From positions 60,818 through 124,817 of the forward strand of contig NZ_ATTI01000002.1 of the NCBI RefSeq assembly GCF_000419605.1: a stretch of 64,000 bases of DNA. Reading direction: 5' to 3'. Position numbers and translations under genes: made by a program. Position 1 is the stretch's first letter, and each line of letters begins with the position of its first letter. A model generated the notes under the pieces. The model was given only the letters and a program-made list of their open reading frames with translations. It did not search any database and had not been told where the DNA came from. The DNA comes from Sphingomonas phyllosphaerae 5.2 (GTDB lineage: Bacteria; Pseudomonadota; Alphaproteobacteria; Sphingomonadales; Sphingomonadaceae). Shown piece by piece: positions 9,931-19,400 of this stretch.

Positions 9931-10591
9931 GGTCACCCAACGCGAAACCACTATGCCGGGTCCGCGTACGGCATGCAGCGTCAGGTTCCACAGCTGTTCT
10001 GCGTGGGCTTTTTCGTGAGCGGGTGACCCGACGCGGACGTGCCGCCGTTCACCGCGGCAACGTGGTAGGTGCGATAAGCAGTCTTATGTTAACTATTCGT
10101 TAGTTGCGAGCCGTGCTTTGTTACCACGCGCGCTTACCTTCCCTTGCGGTATGGCGCTGCCGCATGTTCGAAGAATTGGCGTTGCCAGCAAACTATCGCG
10201 TAACTCGTGGTTAGGTTGGCGGGAGTAGAGCCGGAATGCTCACGGTTGATCAGAGTCACTGGTCCGGCCGACCGGGGCCGCGATGGCGCTCTTTCGCGTC
10301 TGACCATCTGGCGACCAGCTCCCTCAGAAAGGAGCTTGGGTCGACCGGGAACACCCATGCTCAGCCTCGGCTCGCTCGCTTCGGAGCGGCCCCTTCGGGC
10401 CGCCCTCGCTACGCCTCGGCCGGGGAAGCACCAGTGCGGGCACCGAGCCCGCCCTGGCGCTGCTGACGCGCCCTCTAGCGAGCCTTCTTCGCCGGGGATG
10501 GAAGCAGCCGAACCACCCCGGTCGCCGGGCGGTACAACCTCGCCGGAGAAGAGGGAGAAGGGGAGACGCGGTTTCAACGAAGGAGGTCGAG
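9931..10591. other. 660-bp region with no convincing gene
   Basis: It contains the divergent promoter space of the PAP2-crt operon (an AT-rich stretch about 10075-10130) and then, from about 10340 to 10560, a GC-skewed leader-like sequence rich in CGGCC and GCCTCG repeats that precedes the 193-codon gene. The open frames on both strands here are Arg/Pro/Ser-rich and look non-coding. Confidence 0.35.
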
Positions 10592-11173
10592 ATGACCATC
10601 ACGTTCCGCGTCGACGACGGCCACAACATTCTGTCGCCCTCCCCTGCTATTATCACCCCTGACCAGCTCGGCGCGTTGCGCGATCTGCTCGGCCGCCATG
10701 TCGTGCGCAGCGGCGTCGCCTTGTTGGTTCCGATCCACGGCGATCCGGCCTCCGGGACGTTCGAGATCGAGGTCCGCGTCTGTCCGCTTGCGCTTGCGTC
10801 GATCGCGCGCTGTTTCGACTGGGATCCCGCCGTCATCACCGTCGTCGACGAGGCACAATTCCTCGGCCGTCGGGCGCGCATCTGGCAGGCTGAACCGGGC
10901 GGCGACATCAAGCTCCGCCTCGGCCTCAACCCCGACGCCGCACCCGAGCTGGAGGTCGCCAACGGCAACGCCTATGCGATCCTCGCCAGCCTCGGTCTGG
11001 ACGAGGAAAGCTGCGGTGCCGTGCCCATCTCGGAGCTGCGCGAAAGGCTCATGGACCCGCGCATCCGGCGACGGCTCGACGACGATCCGCACATGACCCG
11101 CTACGTCGAAGCCCTGATCACCATGGCAGCGCTGAAACCGGTCGATGGCGAGTACCATCTCGCATGGGCCTGA
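10592..11173 (+). CDS. conserved hypothetical protein of the integrated element
   Basis: 193 residues, no signal peptide or membrane helix. A very good ribosome-binding site (AAGGAGG at 10580-10586) lies five bases before the ATG, which supports a real gene. The sequence is mixed alpha/beta with an acidic middle (VITVVDEAQFLG; IKLRLGLNPDAAPELEVANG). I do not recognise the family. It is followed by a strong terminator. It lies on the oriT side of the traD remnant, so it may be cargo or a maintenance gene of the same element; function unknown. Confidence 0.65.
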   Translation: MTITFRVDDGHNILSPSPAIITPDQLGALRDLLGRHVVRSGVALLVPIHGDPASGTFEIEVRVCPLALASIARCFDWDPAVITVVDEAQFLGRRARIWQAEPGGDIKLRLGLNPDAAPELEVANGNAYAILASLGLDEESCGAVPISELRERLMDPRIRRRLDDDPHMTRYVEALITMAALKPVDGEYHLAWA

Positions 11174-11203
11174 CGACCCCGCTCGGCGCTGAGAAAGACC
11201 CAT

Positions 11204-11242
11204 AGGGACGCCCAGCCTCACGGCTGGCGCGTCCCTTTTTTT
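11204..11242 (+). terminator. rho-independent terminator
   Basis: A GC-rich hairpin with arms AGGGACGCCCAGCC and GGCTGGCGCGTCCCT around a TCAC loop (one extra base in the right arm), followed directly by seven T. It ends the 193-codon gene whose stop is about 30 bases upstream. Confidence 0.85.
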
Positions 11243-11351
11243 GCCTGCAAATCTCAAGCCGGCTGCGCCGCTTTTCCGACCGAAAAGAGAATGGCCGCAC
11301 AGGGTAGCAGCCCCGTGCGGCCATCGCCGTGACCATCGGTCTCGAACCGGC

Positions 11352-11576
11352 TCAGGCTGTCGCCGTGAGCCGCTTCTCCACCTCGTCGACGCCCAGCGTC
11401 TTCACCGCCTTCATCAGCCCCTCAAGTCGATCGAGCGGGAGCTTCAGCAGCCCTGCCCTCTCGACCGTCCCGACAGCCGCCTCCCGCACCTTCGCCTGAT
11501 GCGCCTGACGGCGCTCGGCGAGCTTGCGTTCATCGGCCGCGATCGCAGCCAGTTCAGCGTCTAGTGACTTCGCCAT
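11352..11576 (-). CDS. small coiled-coil protein, possibly a TraD/MobC-like mobilisation accessory protein
   Basis: 74 residues, highly charged and helical: the N-terminal half (AAIAADERKLAERRQAHQAK) would form a coiled coil, and the C-terminus is VKTLGVDEVEKRL. An AAGG precedes the ATG by about six bases. Small proteins of this build are common beside oriT in alphaproteobacterial mobilisable elements, and this one lies divergently from the RHH-like gene and TraD across an oriT-like region. The family assignment is inferred from size and place, not from a diagnostic motif. Confidence 0.5.
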   Translation of the reverse strand: MAKSLDAELAAIAADERKLAERRQAHQAKVREAAVGTVERAGLLKLPLDRLEGLMKAVKTLGVDEVEKRLTATA

Positions 11577-11867
11577 AGTCTTGCCTTTCGGTCAGGCTCA
11601 TCGGCTTCTGAACGGCGCTGTTATACCGGCCACTGTCGCTCTCTGGAAGCCACCTCGCGTCACCCCCGAGCAACCCCGGATACGATCCATGAACCAACCT
11701 AGGCAGCGCGTCAGCAACCCGGCGCGGAGCGCCCCTCAGACCCTGCCATTCCGCCTCACGGCGGTGCAGATCCCGCCGGAAAACCGGAACACGCCCACAG
11801 CCTCCTCGAAGGACCTAGGGGGGCAAAGCGGGACAGAGGAATCGGGACTTCAGTAGAGCACACCGAA

Positions 11868-11910
11868 CGCAAGCTTCGCTTGCCTTTTTCCCCGGATTTC
11901 CGGGGTTTTT
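11868..11910 (+). terminator. tandem hairpins followed by T-runs
   Basis: Two adjacent hairpins: GCAAG-cttcg-CTTGC (11869-11883) followed by CTTTTT, and CCCCGGA-tt-TCCGGGG (11890-11905) followed by five T. Together they look like a double rho-independent terminator reading rightwards. They insulate the repeat region before the RHH-like gene. Confidence 0.7.
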
Positions 11911-11925
11911 CGAGGCTTTCTAGGT

Positions 11926-12001
11926 TGTGACAACGTCCGACGCTCTGTCCGACGATGTCACAGCCCGGCTTTGCGTCGAAATCTGTCTGACGGCGTCTGA
12001 C
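11926..12001. promoter_or_regulatory. candidate oriT / relaxosome binding region
   Basis: A perfect inverted repeat TGTGACA (11926-11932) / TGTCACA (11956-11962) encloses two direct copies of GTCCGAC (11935, 11947). Two copies of GTCTGAC follow (11985, 11995). Four GTCYGAC units with 10-12 bp spacing plus an inverted repeat, directly upstream of an RHH-like protein and a TraD coupling protein, is the usual make-up of a transfer origin. No nic consensus could be identified by eye and no relaxase gene is present in the window. Confidence 0.5.
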
Positions 12002-12083
12002 TGGGAGCTTGATCGATCTCGACGACTACAGTACGATAAGCTGCTTTTCGGAGTCCCACCAGCCTCTCTGCTAGGAGGTTGAG

Positions 12084-12374
12084 TTGGACAACGGCTCTCG
12101 CCGATACACTATGCGGTTCGATCCTGTTCAGTACGAACAGATCGAGGAGATCGCGGCCAAGCTATCGATAGCGCCGGTCGACGTGGTTCGACGGGCGATC
12201 GGCCATTATCTCGCGGGTCAGAAGCTTCTCACGGACAGTGAGCTGCGCCACCTCCGCGTCGCCGAGTATACCCAGGTCGCGCTCGACGCGATCATCCGGG
12301 AAGATCATCCGGAACTGCGCGACACGCTGGTCCTCGAGACGAACCGCCGCATGGAGAAATACCATGGCGCGTGA
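12084..12374 (+). CDS. ribbon-helix-helix-like relaxosome accessory or regulatory protein
   Basis: 96 residues. The N-terminus RRYTMRFDPVQYEQIEEIAA reads as a beta strand followed by a helix, and KLSIAPVDVVRRAIGHYLAG as the second helix, the pattern of RHH DNA-binding proteins such as MobC/TraM-type accessory factors. The start is a TTG at 12084, supported by AGGAGG at 12074-12079. It overlaps the TraD gene by 11 bp. Expected to bind the adjacent repeats and help recruit a relaxase; that role is inferred from context. Confidence 0.65.
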   Translation: MDNGSRRYTMRFDPVQYEQIEEIAAKLSIAPVDVVRRAIGHYLAGQKLLTDSELRHLRVAEYTQVALDAIIREDHPELRDTLVLETNRRMEKYHGA

Positions 12375-13824
12375 CGACCCCAAGGGCATGCGGCGTGACA
12401 TCCGCAACAACCGCCTGGCGATCCCGCAGGAGCACCATTCCTCGCGCGGCGACACACCCCGCAACTCGGGCAATTTCACCCGCGGTTCGCAGCTCCTCAA
12501 CACGCAGGTGCTGATGTGGCTACAGGGGGCCAAACTGCCGGTCCTGATGTGGCTCGGTGTGTTCGCCCTCGCCTACGTCATCATCCTCTCGATCACCCTC
12601 GACGAGAACAACGTGCAGCTCATCTGCATGCGGATCCTCTCGAGCCTGTGGAACTGGGTCGCGCTCGACAATCTGAAGCAGGTCGACCTCCGCATGCCGG
12701 ACAACAGTCTGCACCGCACGATCATGGGCTATGTGCCCTACGTACCAGAGGTCGCGCGCGCCTGGGACAAGGCGGTTCGCGGCGTCATCGGATCGATGAT
12801 GATCGCCACCTGCGTGACGGTGCCGCTGGCCATCTGGTTCGTCGACTTTTCCAAGCGCCGCGGCAAGGCGATGATCCAAGAGCGCCACGAGCGCGGCGCC
12901 ATGCTGGTCGAGCGCGATCTGCTCTACGCCGAGATCGTCCAGCACAACAAAATCGAGTTCGTGAAGGAAGCTCAGACCCTCTTCCCCGGCAAGACCGCGA
13001 ACGAGGTACTGAAGCTGCCGTTCGGCGCGCGGAAAGCGGGCGGCATCCACCACCCCTATCACATCGCTGGCATCCCCTACCCCTATCACATCGCTGGCAT
13101 CCCCTACCCGCACCGCCTCGAGCAGTCGCACACGATGCTGCTCGGCACCACCGGCTCGGGCAAAACGACGGCGCTGCGCAAGCACATCCAGCAGATGCGC
13201 GAGCGCCAGGACAGCGCCGTCATCTTCGATCTCACGGGGGCCTACGTGGAGGCCTTCTACGACCCCGAGCGCGATACGATCCTAAACCCGCTCGATGCGC
13301 GCTGCCCGGCCTGGTCGATCTTCAACGACTGCACCACCTACAGCGAGTTCACCGCCGCGGCAGCGGCTCTGATCCCGTCGGATGGCGGCGCGGCCGAGCC
13401 CTTCTGGGCGCTCGCTGCACGTACCCTGTTCATCGAGATGTGCATGAAGCTCATCGAGAAGAACATGATGTCGAACCAGGCGCTGGCCGACAACCTCATG
13501 ACCGCCGACCTGAAGCAGGTTCACAAGCACCTCGCCAAGACTATTGCCGACCCCATCACTGCGCCCGAGGCAGCCAAAATGGCGGAGTCGATCCGCGCCG
13601 TGTTCAACACCAACGCGCAGGTGCTGCGCTTCCTCCCCGACACCGGCCCGAGCTACTCGATCAGGGGCTGGATGACGGGCGAGAAGAAGCCCGGCTCGAT
13701 CCTCTTCATCACCTCGAATTACACTGACCTGAAGATTGCGGCGACTGTTACGCCCGGCGCCGTACCCGTATCACGGGTCGGCCACCGGCCGCCAGTTTGT
13801 AGGTTCCCAGCGCGGCATGCTTGA
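12364..13824 (+). pseudogene. traD: truncated TraD-type conjugative coupling ATPase
   Basis: The first about 460 residues read as a type IV coupling protein: two membrane helices (LPVLMWLGVFALAYVIILSI; MMIATCVTVPLAIWFV), Walker A LGTTGSGKTTALRKH at about 260, and a Walker B-like SAVIFDLTG near 280. TraD hexamers pump DNA at the inner membrane. The family sequence stops at SILFITSNYTDLKIAAT (about 13740), and the frame then runs antisense into the neighbouring gene to a stop at 13824. The last portion of the motor domain is therefore missing, and the junction marks a deletion or recombination point. An in-frame 27-bp duplication lies at 13054-13107. Confidence 0.8.
13054..13107 (+). repeat. 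27-bp tandem duplication inside traD
   Basis: Two identical 27-bp copies (13054-13080 and 13081-13107) encode PYHIAGIPY twice in a row, shortly before the Walker A loop. The duplication is in frame and so exact that it is probably recent. Confidence 0.9.
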
Positions 13825-14467
13825 TGACGATCTTCTCGCCGGCACGCGGCGCCACCACGAAACGCTGGCCTTCGGTCTGTAGCCAGTGCGAACCCTCCGC
13901 CAGCGTGAGGGCCCAATTTCCATCACCGGTCTGCACCGCCTGCGCCAACTGGCTAGCCAGCGAATTCAGCTTGTTGCCATCGGCGCCCGGCACGCCCGGC
14001 ACGCCCGGCATGCCCGGTAGATCGGCGGCGCGGCGCCGTTCGCCGAAACGCGCGCGGCGTTCCTCCTTGCTCCAGGCACGGTGGACCACCACCACCTCGC
14101 GTGCGGTGATAGCGCCATCGAAGGCCCACGCGGCGGCGTCGAAGCAGCGCAGCCGTTCCTTGTCGCTGCCGATCGTCCGGCACCGGATCACCGCATCGGC
14201 GACTGTGCTGCGATCGGGCATCGCTGCGTCAGCGGCCGCTGTACTTGGCGTAAATATCATTACGATCGTGCCCAAAACTGTCGCAGACCTGACGGCGAGC
14301 GGCGCGTAGTGGAAGTTGTGCGGATCATACCGAACGGCGGGCCTATGCTTGTTGACGCCGTCGCCAGCGGAATAGATCCGGCGCGACTGCCGAACGGAGT
14401 GTTGTGGGAGGACAACTAGAACAGAACCGGATGTTTTCTGGCCGTAATGCGGAGTTGTCGAGCGCAA
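13748..14467 (-). CDS. predicted secreted protein of unknown function with collagen-like PGxPG run
   Basis: The frame is open for 239 codons, but the convincing part starts near residue 66 (GTIVMIFTPSTAAADA, a short export-signal-like segment). The true start may be the TTG at 14275 or ATG at 14260. Features seen: a pair of Cys (VIRCR, RLRCFDAAA), VVVHRAWSKEERRARFG, then PGMPGVPGVPGADG, and a C-terminal beta-rich segment GNWALTLAEGSHWL to RPVIRVRRRA. The layout matches the protein at 35295-35795, so the two are likely paralogues. No known function. Its stop lies at the traD truncation junction. Confidence 0.6.
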   Translation of the reverse strand: MRSTTPHYGQKTSGSVLVVLPQHSVRQSRRIYSAGDGVNKHRPAVRYDPHNFHYAPLAVRSATVLGTIVMIFTPSTAAADAAMPDRSTVADAVIRCRTIGSDKERLRCFDAAAWAFDGAITAREVVVVHRAWSKEERRARFGERRRAADLPGMPGVPGVPGADGNKLNSLASQLAQAVQTGDGNWALTLAEGSHWLQTEGQRFVVAPRAGEKIVIKHAALGTYKLAAGGRPVIRVRRRA

Positions 14468-14523
14468 AGCTTTTTATCACGCACCTTTGCGCGCACGCGC
14501 GTTCGTCGTTGCACCGCGCCGGC

Positions 14524-14892
14524 TCACTGCCGCAGCACCCAGCACTCCGCCTCTTCGAGGCTCGTGAAATACTCCGCTGCGCGCTCCGCTGCGGCGCGTT
14601 TGATCTGCAGGCGCGATAGCGAGCGGGCGACGACGAACGCCAGCCGGCGCGATACCATGCGCGGGTCGGACAGCACCTGCTGGAACGCGGCGACCGTTTC
14701 CTGCGCCTGGATCTGCATCGCGCGCATGTCGACGATCGTGGCGTGCGCGTTCGGGGCGCAGCGCAACTGGCGGTGCGCGGCGTCGCGCGCGGCGACGAAA
14801 CGGTCGACGTCGTCGGGGCTGAAGAAGCCGGTCAGCGTGATCCGGACCAGGTCGCGCGCCGGATCGACGTCGAAGGACATGCGAGGGTTCAT
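14524..14892 (-). CDS. STAS/SpoIIAA-like small cytoplasmic protein
   Basis: 122 residues: MSFDVDPARDLVRITLTGFF at the start, then FSPDDVDRFVAARDAAHRQL, a strand ATIVDMRAMQIQ, and a helical tail ending EYFTSLEEAECWVLRQ. The alternating strand-helix pattern, and the recurring 'value of a step, then DAEEALAWL-like end', resemble SpoIIAA/STAS-like domains found alone in sphingomonads. The protein encoded at 25854-26321 has the same plan. Function unknown. Confidence 0.65.
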   Translation of the reverse strand: MNPRMSFDVDPARDLVRITLTGFFSPDDVDRFVAARDAAHRQLRCAPNAHATIVDMRAMQIQAQETVAAFQQVLSDPRMVSRRLAFVVARSLSRLQIKRAAAERAAEYFTSLEEAECWVLRQ

Positions 14893-14930
14893 GCCCCGGC
14901 TGTAGCAGCCGAAGGTACAGAATCATTTAC

Positions 14931-16406
14931 CTATGTCGGCGACAGCCATCCGCCTGCGAACCCGGCGCGCTCCAGCCCGGCGCGCACATAGCGGTTCTTC
15001 TGCATCGTCTTCCAGATCAGCCCGCTGCGCCAATTCTCGATCATGCACGCGATCGGCCCCTGGTCGATGCCCAGGAAATCGCTTGCGACCCAGCCGATGT
15101 CGGGCACCACCTTGCCGTGCTGCAGCTTCACGTCGGTCAGCGTCAGCGTCGGGTTGAAGCTGTCGCGGAAGCCGTAGCGGTCGTAAATCGCCGTACCGTA
15201 AGTGGAATACATCGCGCGGGCGGCGGGCAGCACGATCTCCGGCGCGAACGCGACCGAGCCGAGCGCGGCGGTCGGCGCGATCGTGCCGTCGTCGCGGTCG
15301 CCGGGGCCGCGCGCCGAATAGGAGAAGAACTCGCGGTTGCGCCCGTCGATCTCGCGCACGAAATCGCCCGGCCCGTCGCACGCGGTCAGCCCCCAGACGT
15401 TCTCGCCATAGCCGCGCCAGCGCGGCGGATTGTTGATCGCATAGCGGCGCTGCGCATAGGTGGCGCGGCGGCTGTTCTCGAAATAGTCGAACCCGCGGCG
15501 CTTCGAATAACCGTCCATCAGCCCGCGGAAATCGATCCACACCTGGCTGTACTGATGCCCGAACAACGGCGGGAAGGCAGTGAAAGGATTGGCGTAATTC
15601 TCGTCCCACGACGGGTCGAAGCGCGCAGTCCATTCGTCCCAGGTCGTCGGCGGCAGCGCGTGGGTCGGCGATCCCAGCGCCAGCACGTACAGGATCAGGC
15701 TTTCGTTGTAGATGTTCCAGTCGGAGCCGATGAAGCCGCTTTCGGGGTGCCAGCCCATCGCCACGAACGGCGCGCGCGGCGTGATCCAGTCCCATTCGAC
15801 CGCGCGGTAGAGCTGGTCGGCGAGCGCGCGGATCTCGCGTTCGGCGGGATCGGTTTCGTCGTCGAACCACGTCTGTGCGAACAGCACGCCGCCCAGCAGC
15901 AGCGCGGTGTCGATCGTCGACAGCTCGGTCTTGGCGAAACGGTGCCCCTTGGTGACGCCCAGGAAGTGATAGAAGAAGCCTTTGTGCCCGCTGGTGCCGT
16001 CTTTCGCGGGTCCTTGCGGCGCGTCCGCGAAGAAGCGCAGCGTCGCCAGCGTGCGTTGCGCGGCGGCCGCGCGCGTGACCCAGCCGCGCGTCGCCGCGAT
16101 CGGATAGGTGGTGAGCGCGAAGCCGACCGCGGCGATCGACGCGAAGCTGGGCGTCGGCCAGCGATCGGGGGCCAGCCCGGTCAGCTGGTCGGTGGTGTTC
16201 CAGAAATAGCTGACCGTCCGGCGCTGGATATCGTCCATCAACGGATCGCTGGCGCTGGCCGGCGTGGTGCCGATCGCGGGCAGCACGCCGGGGAAGGCGA
16301 GCCGCGGCGCGCGGGCCGGTGCGAGCGGGCCGGCGGTGCATCCCGCCAGCCACCCCGCCCCGCCCAGCGCCGCGGTACGCAGCAGATCACGCCGGTCGAT
16401 CGTCAT
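14931..16406 (-). CDS. GH144-type (glycoamylase-like) endo-beta-1,2-glucanase, exported
   Basis: About 491 residues. The N-terminus has RRDLLRTAALGGAGWLAGC, a twin-Arg/lipoprotein-like signal with a lipobox Cys. The body matches the glycoamylase family (PF10091/GH144): RRTVSYFWNTTDQLTGLAPD, GFFYHFLGVTKGHRF, ELSTIDTALLLGGVLFAQTW, GSDWNIYNESLILYVLALGS, then GENVWGLTACDGPG and DDGTIAPTAALGSVAFAPE. Characterised members cut beta-1,2-glucan. It follows the TonB receptor by about 60 bp on the same strand, with a GC-rich palindrome between. I preferred the ATG at 16406 (GGAGG upstream) to the in-frame GTG at 16418. Confidence 0.85.
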   Translation of the reverse strand: MTIDRRDLLRTAALGGAGWLAGCTAGPLAPARAPRLAFPGVLPAIGTTPASASDPLMDDIQRRTVSYFWNTTDQLTGLAPDRWPTPSFASIAAVGFALTTYPIAATRGWVTRAAAAQRTLATLRFFADAPQGPAKDGTSGHKGFFYHFLGVTKGHRFAKTELSTIDTALLLGGVLFAQTWFDDETDPAEREIRALADQLYRAVEWDWITPRAPFVAMGWHPESGFIGSDWNIYNESLILYVLALGSPTHALPPTTWDEWTARFDPSWDENYANPFTAFPPLFGHQYSQVWIDFRGLMDGYSKRRGFDYFENSRRATYAQRRYAINNPPRWRGYGENVWGLTACDGPGDFVREIDGRNREFFSYSARGPGDRDDGTIAPTAALGSVAFAPEIVLPAARAMYSTYGTAIYDRYGFRDSFNPTLTLTDVKLQHGKVVPDIGWVASDFLGIDQGPIACMIENWRSGLIWKTMQKNRYVRAGLERAGFAGGWLSPT

Positions 16407-16427
16407 TCGGTAAGGCACCTCCGTCGC

Positions 16428-16455
16428 GTCACCCCGGCCACGCGGCCGGGGTGAC
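16428..16455. repeat. extragenic palindrome GTCACCCCGGCC / GGCCGGGGTGAC
   Basis: A perfect 12-bp inverted repeat with a 4-base ACGC loop between the TonB receptor gene and the GH144 gene. The same core occurs at 20823-20845 and 60545-60571, each time beside a TonB receptor or glycosidase gene. It could stabilise the upstream transcript. There is no T-run, so it is not a classical terminator. Confidence 0.75.
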
Positions 16456-16467
16456 GGTTGACCCTCA

Positions 16468-19400
16468 TCAGAAGTTGAACCCCGCCGACAGCTTCACGGT
16501 GCGCGGCGGGTTGCCGCCGATGCTGTTGGTCGATTGCTCGCGGTACACGCTGGGCGAATCCGCCGGACGCGTGTTGTCGTTGGGGTTGTTGTTATAGTCG
16601 ACGTAGTTGCGGTCGTTCATCGCGTTGATGATGTCGACGCGGAAGCGGATCCGCGTCTCGTCGCCGATGAACTTCAGCGGCACGTACTTCGTGAACGCCA
16701 GGTCGAGCTGGCGGCGCCCCCAGCGATCGCCGAGCCCGAACACCTCGGACCCCACGATCGTGCGCTGGAACGGCTCCGCCGTGTCGAGCAACGCGCGCTG
16801 GAAGGTCGGGCTCTCGATCTGGAACTTCGCCGACAGCGTGATGCCCAGCGGCGTGTCGGTGCTGCCCGCCACCACGAAGCGGTGGCGCGGCACCACGCCC
16901 GAGCGCAGGAACGGGTAATCCGACACCTTCGGGAAATCGAGCAGGAAGTAGCCCGCCTGGTCGTTGCCCGGCCGGTTATCCTCCGCCGCGGTGAAGGTGT
17001 AGGTGGCGTCGATGCTCCACGGCGACGCCGCCGAATACGCCTTGGTCAGCTTGGCATAGGCCGAGTCCGCGCGCGTCTCCAGCCCGTTGTCGCCGATGAT
17101 GATCGCACCGAAACCGGCCGGCGCGAAGCTGGTGTCCGGTCCCTGCGGCGCACCGGTGGTCGGCGACGGCGCAAAGAACGATCCGTCGGGGCGACGCGTG
17201 CCGAGCAGGTAGACGAAGCCGTCCTTGCTGACGATCCGGGTATAGCCGACCTCCAGCTCGACCGGGTTGAACCGCCCGCGCACGCCGAGGCTGAACTGGT
17301 CCGAATACGGCACCTTCAGGTCGTTGTTGATGAAGCGGAACTCGCGCCCGCCCGGCGCGCTGCCGGTGCCGACCAGCTGCTGGCGGCCCGCTTCGGTGAG
17401 GTAGACGTCGTTCCACGGGATGCAGGTCGCGCTGGGCGTGCACGGATTGACCGTGTCCGCGCCCTGGAACAGGAACTGCCGCCGCTGGAAGCGCCCGTTG
17501 GCCAGTTCCTGCTGGAGGAAGTCGAACTGGTTGCGGTCGTACGAGCGGCCATAGCCGCCGAACACCGTGAACCGCCCGGCCTCGTCGAGGCGATAGGTGA
17601 AGCCGAGCCGCGGCTGCCACGCGCCCTTGAACGCCTTCCGGTTGTTGCCGTTCGAGATATAGTCGTTGATGTCGTAATCGGCGCCGACGAGGTTCGGGTA
17701 GTTCGCGGGCGACACCGCGTTGATGTCCACCGCCGACGTCACGTAGTTCAGGAACGCCGGCGTGCGCTCGTAATCCCAGCGCAGCCCCAGGTTCAGCGTC
17801 AGCCGGTCGGTCACGTCCCAATCGTCCTGCGCATACAGGCCGAGCTGGAAGTTGTTCGAACGGATGCGCGGATCCAGCCCGCCCTGCGCGCCGAATTCCA
17901 GGCTGTACGGGATCTCGTCGTTGAACCCGTCGGCGACCGGCAGCGTCGTATCGTAGCGATACAGCGGGTTGATCAGGTTCTGCTCCAGCGAGTTGAGCCG
18001 CACCCACTTCGCCTTCGCGCCGACCTTGATCGTGTGGTTCTCGAACCCGGTCCAGGTGAAGTCGTCCTGGACGGTCCAGCCCTTCTGGCCCTTGTCCTGG
18101 AAGCCGAGCCCGGCGCCGGTGCGGAACAGGTCGAAGCTCGACACGCTGCCGCCGATCCGCGTCGTCGTGCGGAACTGCTGGCCGATGCCGTTGGTGGCGG
18201 GCTGCGGCGACCAGGCCACGTCCTCGTAGGACACGCGCAGGTCGTTGATCCACTTCTCCTCGCTGTGCTGCCAGCGCAGCATCCCGCGCTTTTCCTCGAC
18301 CTTGGTCAGCGTCGCGGTGGAGACGGCGGCGATGCCGTTGCCGATCTGCCGGCCGCTTTCGTTGCGGTACTTGGCCGTCAGCTCGAACAGGTCCTTGTCG
18401 GTCGGCTCGACGTCGATCTTGCCGAAATACAGGTCCTGCGTGAAGTCCGAATTATACGACCCGAAGATGTCGCGATATTGCGCGGGCAGGCTGTCGACCG
18501 CGATGCCGTTGCCCGGCAGGATGTCGATCGGCACCTGCCGGCGCTTGCCCTCGTAGCTGGCGAAGAAGTGCGCGACGTCCTTCACGATCGGCCCGCCCAG
18601 CGCGACGCCGAACTGCTTGTCCTCCGACGCGACCTTGGCGATCCTGTTCGGGAAGATCTCGGTCGGGCGGCGCTCGCGCAGGCTCTGGTCGGTATAGTCG
18701 AAGAAACCTTCGCCGTGGAATTCGTTGGTGCCCGACTTGGTGCCCGCGATGATCGCGACCGAGCCGACCTGGTCGAGCTCCGCCTTGTAGTTCGACGACA
18801 GCACCTGATACTCGCCGATCGCGAGCTGCGGGAACGGGTTGCCGGGCGAGCTGTCCTGCCCGGTCAGTCCGCCGCGCAGCACGTAATCCTTCTGGCTGAC
18901 GCCGTCGATGAACACGTTGACCGAGTTCGATCCTTGCGCGCCGCCCTGGATGCGCGAGCTGCCGTCGGCGCTCTCGATGAAGCGCACGCCCGGTGCGAGA
19001 TCGGCGAAGGCGAGGAAGTTGCGGCTGTTCTGCGGCAGCTGCTCGATCAACCGCGGCGTGATGTTGATGCCGACCTGCCCGCCCGACAGCGAACGGATGC
19101 GGCTGCCGGTGACGATGATATCGCCTTCCTGCGCTTCGGCGGGCGGGGGGGCGGTCTCGCCGGCGGTGTTGTCGGCCGGGGCCGGCTGCGCGGGCGCCGG
19201 CGCGGTGGTCAGGTCGAGGTCGAGCCCGGCGTTCTGGCCGACGCGCAACGTGAACTGGTCGGAATTGCGCGTGCCCTTCTGCAGGCGGATCTCCAGCCGG
19301 TACGCGCCCGCGCGCAGCGACGGGAAATTGTAGCTGCCGTCCGCGCCCGGCGCGACGGTGCGGCGGAAGCCGCTGCCGACCTCGACCAGCGCGATCTCCT

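Noticed and set aside
10134-10577. Open frames of about 150 codons on both strands between the crt operon and the 193-codon gene
   Set aside because: Arg/Pro/Ser-rich, no start sites, and no similarity to known proteins; the region looks like a GC-skewed leader.
11577-11867. A 110-codon plus-strand open frame overlapping the start of the 74-codon gene
   Set aside because: Pro/Arg-rich without a ribosome-binding site; the minus-strand gene has the better start and composition.
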